Below are positions 1-5,817 of a stretch of DNA of 8,271 nucleotides, in pieces. Each line of letters starts with the position of its first letter. The first letter of the stretch is position 1. The notes beneath the pieces were generated by a model, which saw nothing but the letters and a program-made list of their open reading frames with translations, was not told the origin of the DNA and did no database searches. The stretch covers positions 1 to 8,271 of the forward strand of contig JBBQKY010000116.1 in the NCBI GenBank assembly GCA_038327385.1, in the 5' to 3' direction. A program made the position numbers and the translations under genes. The stretch is from JAWWPG01 sp038327385 (GTDB lineage Bacteria; Actinomycetota; Actinomycetes; Propionibacteriales; Nocardioidaceae).

Positions 1-737
1 CCGGGGGATATCTTCGTCGACAGGGGCCCCGTTCCGGCGGCGACCTGAGTGCCGCCCGCGAGCCTTCCCGCCAGGGCGGTGAAACCGCCGAGGAGGAGGG
101 TCAGGCCGCCCGCTGTCACGATCGCGCGCCGTTCGCGCTGACCGGCGAGCGCCGGCTGGGCGACCGCGCTGCCCCGCCCTCGGCTCATGACGAGGCTCGA
201 TCTCGCCCGCTCCGCCAGCCAGCCGTCCAGCGAGAGCACCCCGCCTGCCCCCATCGTGACGAAGGGCGTCCAGGCGAACAGGAACACGATGTCGGCGCCG
301 TAGTAGTACGGCGAGGTGTTCCAGCTCACGGTCAGGAAGAACGTGAGAGCGAGCAGCGCTCCCCCGGCAGCGGCGAGCCGCGCCCGGAGCCCGAGGATCG
401 TGCCGATGCCCACAGCCAGCTCGGCAAGCGCTATCAGGAGGCCGGTGAGGGACCCAGCGTGCATGCTGAGCCTGACCAGCGGACCGATCGGGCTGGTGCC
501 CGCCAACTGCCCCATCTGGTTCTGGACGGACGTCGGCGAGCTGGCGTTGAAGAAGTCGGGGTTGGCGAGCTTCTGGAGCCCGGCGAACGTGAACGTGATC
601 CCGAGGAACGCCCGCAGCGGCATCAGCAGCCAGCCCGGCTGCCGATAGCCGTGAGTCTCCCACTCCGGACCCCTCACCCAGGGCGCAAAGTTCAGGGGCC
701 GACTGGTCCGCTGGGGTGGGTAGCGTCGCGAGCTCAC
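1..737 (-). CDS. DoxX/DoxD-like membrane protein, possibly with a second C-terminal domain (partial, 3' end beyond window)
   Basis: No stop codon occurs before the left edge, so the C-terminus is missing. Counting from an internal GTG at 677, the visible protein has a DoxX/TQO-small-subunit-like core: a first helix (about residues 16-38) ending in FAGLQKLANPDFF, a second helix (76-97) containing LAELAVGIG, a third (101-119) ending in TVSWNTSPYYYG, and a fourth (about 128-146). DoxX-family proteins are small four-helix membrane proteins linked to quinone or redox metabolism; the reaction here is unknown. After a loop, residues 181-205 form an extra segment, RERRAIVTAGG followed by a hydrophobic stretch. 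It looks like a Tat-type or anchor helix and suggests an extracytoplasmic domain follows. A Rieske-type domain is my guess from memory of such fusions and is not visible here. The start is uncertain: GTG at 737 (first after an in-frame TAG, protein begins MSSRRYPPQR) or GTG at 677. Neither has a clear Shine-Dalgarno. It is divergent from the two-component genes. Confidence 0.8.
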   Translation of the reverse strand, partial: MSSRRYPPQRTSRPLNFAPWVRGPEWETHGYRQPGWLLMPLRAFLGITFTFAGLQKLANPDFFNASSPTSVQNQMGQLAGTSPIGPLVRLSMHAGSLTGLLIALAELAVGIGTILGLRARLAAAGGALLALTFFLTVSWNTSPYYYGADIVFLFAWTPFVTMGAGGVLSLDGWLAERARSSLVMSRGRGSAVAQPALAGQRERRAIVTAGGLTLLLGGFTALAGRLAGGTQVAAGTGPLSTKISP

Positions 738-816
738 GAGTTCATGGTTGCGTGCAGAGTGCTAAGAAGCGGTTCAGACCGTCGGGCGGCGACGGCTGCT
801 GCCGTAGCGTGTTGGC
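738..816. promoter_or_regulatory. Divergent intergenic region between the DoxX-like gene and the two-component operon
   Basis: This short gap must hold the promoters of both divergent units unless the DoxX-like gene starts at 677. On the plus strand a weak sigma70-like pair can be drawn: TTCATG (741-746), 16 bases, then TAAGAA (763-768). This is only a pattern match. A perfect 5-bp stem with a 4-base loop, ACGGC-TGCT-GCCGT, lies at 792-805, about 11 bases before the GTG of the response regulator, where a ribosome binding site would be expected; no purine-rich Shine-Dalgarno is present. The placement fits a regulatory site or a structured or leaderless start, but the sequence alone does not decide between them. 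Confidence 0.3.
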
Positions 817-1509
817 GTGGTCGACGAGGTCGCGGCTCCGGACGTCGAGCCAGGCCCGCGGGTGCTGGTTGTCGAGGACGATGCCGGCATTGCGGCCCAG
901 CTCGTGTCCGGACTCACCCGGGAGGGCTACCTGGTGAGCCATGCCGCCTCCGGAGCCGAGGCGTTGGCCCAAGAGCCGCCCGATCTCGTCCTGCTCGACC
1001 TGGGGCTCCCCGATGCCGACGGGGTCGACGTGTGCCGCGCGCTCCGCGACCGCTCTGACGTGCCCATCATGGTCATCACGGCACGCGGTGAGGAGGCCGA
1101 TCGGGTCCTCGCACTCGACCTCGGAGCCGACGACTACCTAGTCAAGCCGTTCGGCTTCGGCGAGCTGACGGCCCGGATGCGCGCCGTCCTGCGACGTACC
1201 CTGCCCCCCGCGTCAGAGGTCTACCGGTACGGCCGGCTCGCCGTGGACGGACGATCCCGGCGCGTCCTCCTCGCCGGGGAGGAGATCGCGCTCACCGGAC
1301 GCGAGTTCGACATCCTGCACTCGCTGGTCATGGAGCCGGGGCGGGTGGTGTCCCGCGAGGAGATCTTCAGCAGGGTGTGGGACGAGCACTGGTACGGCCC
1401 GACGAAGGTCTTGGACGTGCATATCGCTGCCCTGAGGCGCAAGCTCGGCAGACCGGCGATGATCGAGACCGTCTACGGCCGCGGCTTCCGGCTCGGTCCC
1501 CGGCCGTGA
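817..1509 (+). CDS. OmpR/PhoB-family two-component response regulator
   Basis: The 230-residue product has the normal length and two-domain layout of the family. The receiver domain (about 15-127) shows the acidic pair E20-D21-D22, the phospho-acceptor D61 in LLDLGLPD, T88 in VITAR and K110 in LVKPF. The C-terminal winged-helix DNA-binding domain (about 135-228) has LTGREFDILHSL, SREEIFSRVW, a recognition helix around 196-210 (TKVLDVHIAALRRKLG) and the terminal hairpin ETVYGRGFRL. It should act as a cytoplasmic transcription factor phosphorylated by the kinase encoded immediately downstream. The GTG at 817 is the first useful start and leaves a 14-residue leader before the first strand; the next in-frame GTG would cut into that strand. 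The stop overlaps the kinase start by 4 nt (GTGA). The target genes are unknown; the divergent DoxX-like gene and the downstream antiporter are the obvious candidates by position only. Confidence 0.95.
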   Translation: MVDEVAAPDVEPGPRVLVVEDDAGIAAQLVSGLTREGYLVSHAASGAEALAQEPPDLVLLDLGLPDADGVDVCRALRDRSDVPIMVITARGEEADRVLALDLGADDYLVKPFGFGELTARMRAVLRRTLPPASEVYRYGRLAVDGRSRRVLLAGEEIALTGREFDILHSLVMEPGRVVSREEIFSRVWDEHWYGPTKVLDVHIAALRRKLGRPAMIETVYGRGFRLGPRP

Positions 1510-2855
1510 CGCGCCGGATCCTCGTCGGGCTCCTTGCGTTAGCCGCGCTGGTCCTGGGCGGGGCCGTTCTCCCCCTCGGCCTGGAGACGGCGGCTCACTA
1601 CCGCCTCGACTACGCCGACGCGACACTGGGGCAGGCACGGGCTCTGGCCAGCGTCGCCGAGGAGCGGCTGTCCGACCATGAGGCGAACCTGCCCCTGCGC
1701 CACGACCTGGGCAGGTACGTCGGACAAGACCAGGGCGTCGTACTGCTCGACGCGGCGGGCGCGACCGTGGACCGGGCCGGCCTCGGGTTCACCCTGCTCC
1801 GCCGTCTTGCGGTCGCAGACACCGCCGTGACCTCGACCATCGAGAGCGACGGCAACACCTTGATCCTCGCTGCCGTTCCGGTCGGCGAAGGGCCGCGCCG
1901 GGTTGGCGTCCTAGTCCTGGCGCGCCCCACCGAACCGCTCGAGACCCGGATCCACACGCTGTGGCTCACCCTGGCGGGAGCCGCCGTCGTCGCACTGCTC
2001 GCCGCTGTGGGACTTGCCGTCTGGCTCTCCCGGTGGGTCACCCGGCCGCTGCGGCAGCTCGAGGAGGCCACCCACGTCGCGGGGGCAGGCAACCTCGGGG
2101 TGCGTGCCGGCATCGCCAAGGGCCCCCCGGAGGTACGACGGCTCGCCACGGCCTTCGACGCGATGACGAGCCGGCTCAACACGCTGCTCGACGGTCACCG
2201 GGCAGTGATCGCGGACGTGTCGCACCAGCTGCGCACGCCGATGTCCGCCCTGCGGCTGAGACTGGAGCTGCTCCCCGAGCAGGAGTCACCGGACCCCGCC
2301 GAGCTGAGCGGCGCCCTCGACGAGGTCAATCGACTCTCGCGGCTGATCGACGGGCTCCTCGCGGTCGCCCGGGTGGACTCGACAAGCCAAGCCGCCACGC
2401 CGATCGACGTCCGTGCAGTGATCTCCGAGCGGGTCGCCGCGTGGAGCCCGCTGGCGGCCGAGCGCGGTGTCGACCTGACCCTGGTCCACGGCCCCACCGT
2501 CTTGGCCTGGGCAGTGCCGGACCACCTCGAGCAGATTCTCGACAACCTTCTGGGCAACTGCTTCGACCTCGAACCGCCCCCGGGACACGTGCGCCTGAGC
2601 GTCACCGGTGAGGGCGACGATGTCAACGTGGGAGTCGCGGACGACGGGCCTGGCATGTCGCTCGCGCAACGCCAGAACGCGTTCCGGCGGTTCGCCACCG
2701 GTCACGCAGACACCGGCGGAACCGGCCTTGGACTGGCCGTCGTCCAGCGACTCATCATCGCGGCCGGCGGACGGGTCACCCTGCAGGAGACGTCCGGGGG
2801 CGGGCTCACCGTCGTGTTCTCGCTGGCCCGGGTGCTCGCGAGCCGAGGGAAATGA
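1506..2855 (+). CDS. Membrane sensor histidine kinase (HAMP, HisKA, HATPase_c)
   Basis: The 449-residue kinase starts at the GTG that overlaps the regulator's stop; the reading frame stays open further upstream, but that would overlap the regulator by over 100 bases. Layout: TM1 at 5-27, an extracytoplasmic sensor region of about 125 residues (28-151) with no domain I recognise, TM2 at 152-174, HAMP linker (about 173-227), and the dimerisation/phosphotransfer helix with the phospho-accepting H240 in DVSHQLRTP. The catalytic ATPase domain (about 340-442) has N347 and N351 in DNLLGNCFD, G1 box DDGPGM (379-384), F-box-like FRRF and G2 box GTGLGL (405-410). All catalytic boxes are present, so the kinase is probably active. 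The N box reads NLLGNCFDLEPP, where NLLDNAL-type text is usual. It is translationally coupled to the regulator gene and forms a classical pair with it. The signal sensed cannot be inferred. Confidence 0.94.
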   Translation: MTRRILVGLLALAALVLGGAVLPLGLETAAHYRLDYADATLGQARALASVAEERLSDHEANLPLRHDLGRYVGQDQGVVLLDAAGATVDRAGLGFTLLRRLAVADTAVTSTIESDGNTLILAAVPVGEGPRRVGVLVLARPTEPLETRIHTLWLTLAGAAVVALLAAVGLAVWLSRWVTRPLRQLEEATHVAGAGNLGVRAGIAKGPPEVRRLATAFDAMTSRLNTLLDGHRAVIADVSHQLRTPMSALRLRLELLPEQESPDPAELSGALDEVNRLSRLIDGLLAVARVDSTSQAATPIDVRAVISERVAAWSPLAAERGVDLTLVHGPTVLAWAVPDHLEQILDNLLGNCFDLEPPPGHVRLSVTGEGDDVNVGVADDGPGMSLAQRQNAFRRFATGHADTGGTGLGLAVVQRLIIAAGGRVTLQETSGGGLTVVFSLARVLASRGK

Positions 2856-2870
2856 GCGGCGGCTCCGACC

Positions 2871-2886
2871 CGGGCGGTGCCGCCCG
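2871..2886 (+). terminator. Possible hairpin terminator after the histidine kinase gene
   Basis: A GC-only stem CGGGCG / CGCCCG with loop GTGC (16 bases in total) begins 15 bases after the kinase stop. It is a perfect 6-bp inverted repeat, but no T-run follows, so it would be a non-canonical terminator of the sort often proposed in GC-rich actinobacteria, or simply an mRNA 3' structure. It would separate the two-component operon from the antiporter gene. Confidence 0.35.
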
Positions 2887-2998
2887 TCGTAGGCAGAGTG
2901 CCGACTGCGAGGTTCGACGCCACCGGGGTCGGCTGCGCATGGTGCAGTGAGGTCTGCTCCTACGAACCGCCATCCCGGCCAATGACCTCTACCGGCTA

Positions 2999-3014
2999 CG
3001 ACACTCCGGTGTCG
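2999..3014. promoter_or_regulatory. Perfect 6-bp inverted repeat upstream of the antiporter gene
   Basis: CGACAC-TCCG-GTGTCG is an exact inverted repeat with a 4-base spacer, ending 25 bases before the antiporter GTG start and just before its GAGGA (3023-3027), which precedes the start by 12 bases. It could be an operator half-site pair or a 5' UTR hairpin. The rest of the 2856-3039 gap shows no further gene or clear promoter that I can support. Confidence 0.35.
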
Positions 3015-3039
3015 CAACAGGTGAGGAACGGTTGGTCTC

Positions 3040-4284
3040 GTGAACGTTTACTGGATTGCTGCTGTCTGGCTGGGGATGGCACTGCTGGCAAGCCTTATCA
3101 GCATTCGGATCGGCGTCTCGGTCGCCCTGGTGGAGATCGTCGTCGCTGCTGTCATCGGCAACATCCCCGGCAGTGACCAACTTGTCCGGGAGACCGACTT
3201 CACGGCGTTCTTGGCCTCCATCGGCTCGGTGGTCCTGACGTTCCTCGCCGGGGCTGAGATCGATCCCGAGAGTCTCCGACGGCAGTGGCGAGCCGCTGTC
3301 AGTCTCGGGGTCGTCAGCTTCGCCGCGCCGTTCGCTGGGGCTCTGTTCTTCAGCCGGTATGCTCTGGGGTGGAGCTGGCAGGCCGCTGAGATCGCCGGCG
3401 TCTCGTTGAGCACTACCTCAGTTGCCGTGGTGTACGCCGTGATGGTCGAGTCCGGGTTGAACAGGCTCGACATAGGCAAGCTGATCCTGGCCGCCTGCTT
3501 CGTCACCGACCTCGGCACCGTGCTGGCACTTGGCGGACTGTTCACCAGCCTTTCGTGGACCCTGCTGCTGTTCGCCGTCGCGACGGGCGTCGCCATGGCC
3601 GCAGTGCCGACCGTCACGCGCTTTGTGATGCGAACAGTTGGTGGCCGCGTCAGCGAGCCCGAGATCAAGTTCCTGTTCGTAGTTCTGCTCGGACTCGGTG
3701 GTCTGGCGGACGCCGCGGGCAGTGAGGCCGTCCTGCCTGCTTACCTGATCGGGCTCATGGTCGCCGGTGTGTTCGCCACCAACCGGGTCGTCGTCGACCG
3801 GCTTCGCACGATCGCCTTCGCGCTGTTGACGCCGTTCTTCTTCCTTCAGGCCGGACTGGTCATCTCATTTCGAGCCCTCGCTGCTGGAGTAGGTGCGATC
3901 ATCGTCCTCTTTGCCGTGAAAATGGTCGCCAAGGCCGTCGCCATCTGGCCGACCGCTGCCGCTTTCGGTCAGCCGCCGCGAGATCGCACCTACACCACCC
4001 TCCTCATGGCGACCGGACTCACCTTCGGCTCGATCGCTGCGCTCTACGGTCTGACCCATGACCTGATAGATCGATCGCAGTACAGCATCCTGGTCACCGT
4101 CGTCATTCTTTCCGCACTCATTCCCACCCTCGTCGCCCAGCAGTTCTTCCATCCGGAGCAGGACGAGACAATCGATGACACTGCGGGCGAACAAGACCTC
4201 GCCCCGATCCACCGGCGACCGCGCAGAATGCCAAGAAGGCCGAGTCCCGGGCTGCCCACCAGACGCTCACGGACGCCGACCTAG
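3040..4284 (+). CDS. CPA2-family cation:proton antiporter (Na+/H+ exchanger domain, KefB/NapA-like)
   Basis: The 414-residue, almost wholly hydrophobic protein has roughly 11-13 predicted membrane helices and no cytoplasmic TrkA-N/TrkA-C domain, so it is the transporter core only. Family signatures: FLAGAEID (68-75), matching FLxGLExD of CPA2 proteins; LSTTSVAVV (123-131), the unwound TM4-like stretch; FVTDLGTVL with the likely ion-binding D157; TPFFFLQAGL (264-273), matching PxFFxxxGL; and K294/K298 in AVKMVAKA. The family exchanges Na+ or K+ for protons across the cytoplasmic membrane. The residue before D157 is Thr rather than the second Asp of electrogenic members or the Asn of many electroneutral ones, so electroneutral exchange is a reasonable guess but not proven. 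The last 45 residues leave the membrane in an acidic then strongly Arg/Pro-rich tail (HRRPRRMPRRP). GTG 3040 is chosen because it gives a first helix beginning NVYWIAAVWLG and has GAGGA upstream. The methyltransferase gene follows after 26 bases. Confidence 0.9.
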   Translation: MNVYWIAAVWLGMALLASLISIRIGVSVALVEIVVAAVIGNIPGSDQLVRETDFTAFLASIGSVVLTFLAGAEIDPESLRRQWRAAVSLGVVSFAAPFAGALFFSRYALGWSWQAAEIAGVSLSTTSVAVVYAVMVESGLNRLDIGKLILAACFVTDLGTVLALGGLFTSLSWTLLLFAVATGVAMAAVPTVTRFVMRTVGGRVSEPEIKFLFVVLLGLGGLADAAGSEAVLPAYLIGLMVAGVFATNRVVVDRLRTIAFALLTPFFFLQAGLVISFRALAAGVGAIIVLFAVKMVAKAVAIWPTAAAFGQPPRDRTYTTLLMATGLTFGSIAALYGLTHDLIDRSQYSILVTVVILSALIPTLVAQQFFHPEQDETIDDTAGEQDLAPIHRRPRRMPRRPSPGLPTRRSRTPT

Positions 4285-4298
4285 GATTGTCCGCTGCC

Positions 4299-4306
4299 GG
4301 AAGGGG
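4299..4306 (+). promoter_or_regulatory. Ribosome binding site that favours ATG 4311 for the methyltransferase
   Basis: GGAAGGGG lies 4 bases before ATG 4311 and is a good Shine-Dalgarno. The alternative upstream in-frame TTG at 4287 has only AGGA directly abutting it, which is too close, so the shorter ATG start is preferred. Confidence 0.6.
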
Positions 4307-4310
4307 CCGG

Positions 4311-5042
4311 ATGGACCGACACATACGCACTGTGGACGACGTACTGAGGCTGCTGGACGGGCTGTTCGCGCCGGAGGCGGACCGCTGGACAGCCGACGCC
4401 GGCTCTTCCTGGTGGGACGGTTTCTACGCGGACCGCTCCAGATCGGTGCCGTTCTTCGTGGCAAAGCCGGACGAGAACCTCGTCTCCTACCTCGACCGTC
4501 GCCTGATCAGTCCCAGCCGTGCGCTCGACCTGGGGTGTGGCCCCGGCCGCAACGCCGTACACCTCGCCGCCGCGGGATTTACGGTGGACGCCGTGGACCT
4601 GTCACCGGCAGCCGTCGCCTGGGCCGAGGAGCGCGCTCGCGAGGCGGGCGTCGAGGTCGAGTTCCACTGCGGCGACGCCTTCACGACCGATCTCCGCGGC
4701 CCTTACGACTTGATCTACGACTCCGGCTGTTTCCACCACCTCCCACCGCACCGCCGCATCAGCTACCTCGCCTTCCTCGACCGGTATCTCTCCCCCGGCG
4801 GCCATCTCGCCCTCACCTGTTTCGCAGCCGGCGAGATGGGCTCCGAACTGTCCGATGCCGACTTCTACCGCCAGGCTCGGCTGGATGGCGGCCTCGCCTA
4901 CACACCGGAGTCGCTGCGCTGGATCTTCTCCGACCTGACGGAATTGGAAGTGCGGCGTATGCAAGACGAGCCACCCACGTCTCCGTACTTCGGGGAGCCG
5001 TTCCTCTGGACTGCCCTCTTCCGCCGCGACGCGGGCCGTTAG
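4311..5042 (+). CDS. Class I SAM-dependent methyltransferase (substrate unknown)
   Basis: The 243-residue protein has a Rossmann-like methyltransferase core. Motif I is DLGCGPG (73-79) followed by RNAVHLAAAG; the acidic residue for the SAM ribose is D96 in DAVDLSPAAV; motif II-like GDAF is at 121-124; then YDLIYDSGCFHHL (132-144) and the SPGGHLAL strand (161-168). The N-terminal cap (1-70) includes WWDGFYADR and VPFFVAKPDENLVSYL, which looks family-specific and may form the substrate lid. The DLGCGPGRNAxxLA pattern resembles TehB/thiopurine-type small-molecule methyltransferases, but I cannot name a substrate. It lies 26 bases after the antiporter stop on the same strand, with its own Shine-Dalgarno, so co-transcription is likely. 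An in-frame TTG at 4287 would add 8 residues. It ends 30 bases from the convergent TetR gene. Confidence 0.9.
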   Translation: MDRHIRTVDDVLRLLDGLFAPEADRWTADAGSSWWDGFYADRSRSVPFFVAKPDENLVSYLDRRLISPSRALDLGCGPGRNAVHLAAAGFTVDAVDLSPAAVAWAEERAREAGVEVEFHCGDAFTTDLRGPYDLIYDSGCFHHLPPHRRISYLAFLDRYLSPGGHLALTCFAAGEMGSELSDADFYRQARLDGGLAYTPESLRWIFSDLTELEVRRMQDEPPTSPYFGEPFLWTALFRRDAGR

Positions 5043-5048
5043 ACCCCT

Positions 5049-5067
5049 GACCGGGCTGCAGTCGGTC
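5049..5067. terminator. Weak hairpin between convergent genes
   Basis: GACCG (5049-5053) and CGGTC (5063-5067) form a 5-bp stem around a 9-base loop in the 30-base gap between the methyltransferase stop and the TetR stop. Because both genes end here, a bidirectional terminator is expected; the short stem and lack of a T-run keep this tentative. Confidence 0.25.
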
Positions 5068-5072
5068 GCCAC

Positions 5073-5747
5073 TCACGTGGTTGCGTCGTCGGATCCTGTC
5101 GACCTACTCGCGTCTCGGCGGGACAGGTCGCCGACTCCGGTTCGAAGAGTGTCGAAGACCTCGGAAATGAACGGCTGGAGCTCACGGAATGCTTGCTTCG
5201 TAGGGGTTCCTGACACGAGCCGGTCCCGCAGCTCAGCCGCGATCACTCGCTCAGCAGCGATGTACTGGCCAGCCGCCATCCGTGCAATGAGAGGATCTCG
5301 CTCAACCCCAAGGGCCTGCGTCAAGGCTTCCGTGAGGACTTTCTCACGGCGCTGGTAGATCTCGGCTTCCTTTGTCTGCAGGCGGGCACTGCTCATGACC
5401 AGCTGGTGGAACGGCGTGACATCCGACGGCCTGGTGTAGGCGCGGCCAGCGGTGAGCTCGTAGACCACATGGCCTTGGAGCGCCTGCAGGATCGACTGAC
5501 CCGGCTCACACGAGCGGACAAGTTCCGCCAGTGCCTGCTCGAGCTCCTCGACCTGACCGAAGAACAGGTCTTCTTTCGTTGCGAAGTAGTTGAACAGTGT
5601 CGCCGCCGAGACTCCGGACGCGTCGGCTATCTCGCTTGTGGTGACGTCGTCGAAGCCCCGCTCATGGAAGAGCCGCATAGCGGTGCGACGGATGGCGCGA
5701 TGGGTTTGCTGCTTGTTCAGCGCACGCCGACCGAAGTCCGGTTCCAC
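5073..5747 (-). CDS. TetR/AcrR-family transcriptional regulator
   Basis: The 224-residue protein has the standard family size. The N-terminal DNA-binding domain (about 12-62) reads AIRRTAMRLFHERGFDDV, then the helix-turn-helix TTSEIADASGVSAATLFNYF (36-55), followed by ATKEDLFF, a typical TetR signature. The all-helical C-terminal ligand/dimer domain (about 65-205) is not conserved enough to name a ligand. The GTG at 5747 is supported by a strong upstream Shine-Dalgarno. It lies 70 bases downstream of crtB in the same direction, so it may be read from the crt transcript, from its own promoter in the gap, or both. A repressor of the crtIB operon or of itself is the obvious hypothesis, but nothing in the protein proves it. 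In a hand-read stretch about a quarter of its third codon positions are A or T, more than in the neighbouring start of crtB, so a slightly different codon history is possible. Confidence 0.92.
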   Translation of the reverse strand: MEPDFGRRALNKQQTHRAIRRTAMRLFHERGFDDVTTSEIADASGVSAATLFNYFATKEDLFFGQVEELEQALAELVRSCEPGQSILQALQGHVVYELTAGRAYTRPSDVTPFHQLVMSSARLQTKEAEIYQRREKVLTEALTQALGVERDPLIARMAAGQYIAAERVIAAELRDRLVSGTPTKQAFRELQPFISEVFDTLRTGVGDLSRRDASRSTGSDDATT

Positions 5748-5750
5748 GGC

Positions 5751-5761
5751 ACCTTCCCCTC
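5751..5761 (-). promoter_or_regulatory. Strong ribosome binding site of the TetR gene
   Basis: On the minus strand GAGGGGAAGGT ends 3 bases before the GTG start at 5747. It is one of the most convincing Shine-Dalgarno sequences in the window and fixes the start of the TetR protein. It also indicates independent translation from crtB, unlike the coupled crtI-crtB junction. Confidence 0.6.
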
Positions 5762-5779
5762 GTGGTCGGGCTCCGCATC

Positions 5780-5793
5780 ACGACGTACGACGT
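5780..5793. promoter_or_regulatory. Tandem 7-bp repeat in the crtB-tetR gap, candidate TetR operator
   Basis: The plus strand carries ACGACGT twice without a gap (minus strand ACGTCGTACGTCGT). Because ACGT is self-complementary, the ACGT-N3-ACGT core also has dyad symmetry, as expected for a dimeric regulator. It lies in the 70-base gap between crtB and the TetR gene, 33 bases upstream of the TetR start, where an autoregulatory operator would be placed. No binding evidence is available from sequence alone. Confidence 0.3.
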
Positions 5794-5817
5794 TTCGGGG
5801 CTTGTGACCCGGGCGGC

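Noticed and set aside
742..972. Minus-strand 76-codon frame over the response regulator start
   Set aside because: No family signature; it overlaps a receiver domain that is clearly coding on the other strand.
1377..1505. Upstream extension of the histidine kinase frame by 43 codons
   Set aside because: It would overlap the response regulator heavily and place an Arg-rich stretch before TM1; GTG 1506 gives the normal GTGA-coupled start with TM1 at the N-terminus.
2852..2950. A 32-codon open frame starting with an ATGA overlap at the kinase stop
   Set aside because: The purine-rich GAGGGA is only one base from the ATG, too close to act as its Shine-Dalgarno. The product is Arg/Gly-rich with no recognisable features, and it contains the likely terminator hairpin.
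4179..4310. Methyltransferase frame open upstream to 4179, as if it were a longer protein or the antiporter were frameshifted into it
   Set aside because: It has no ATG or GTG start before 4311 (only TTG 4287), and the ribosome site fits ATG 4311. The open stretch is short enough to be chance.
4175..5050. Long plus-strand frame of 291 codons overlapping the antiporter tail and the methyltransferase
   Set aside because: The product is dominated by Arg, Pro and Gly in low-complexity runs, typical of an out-of-frame shadow in GC-rich DNA; the overlapping frame has full methyltransferase motifs.
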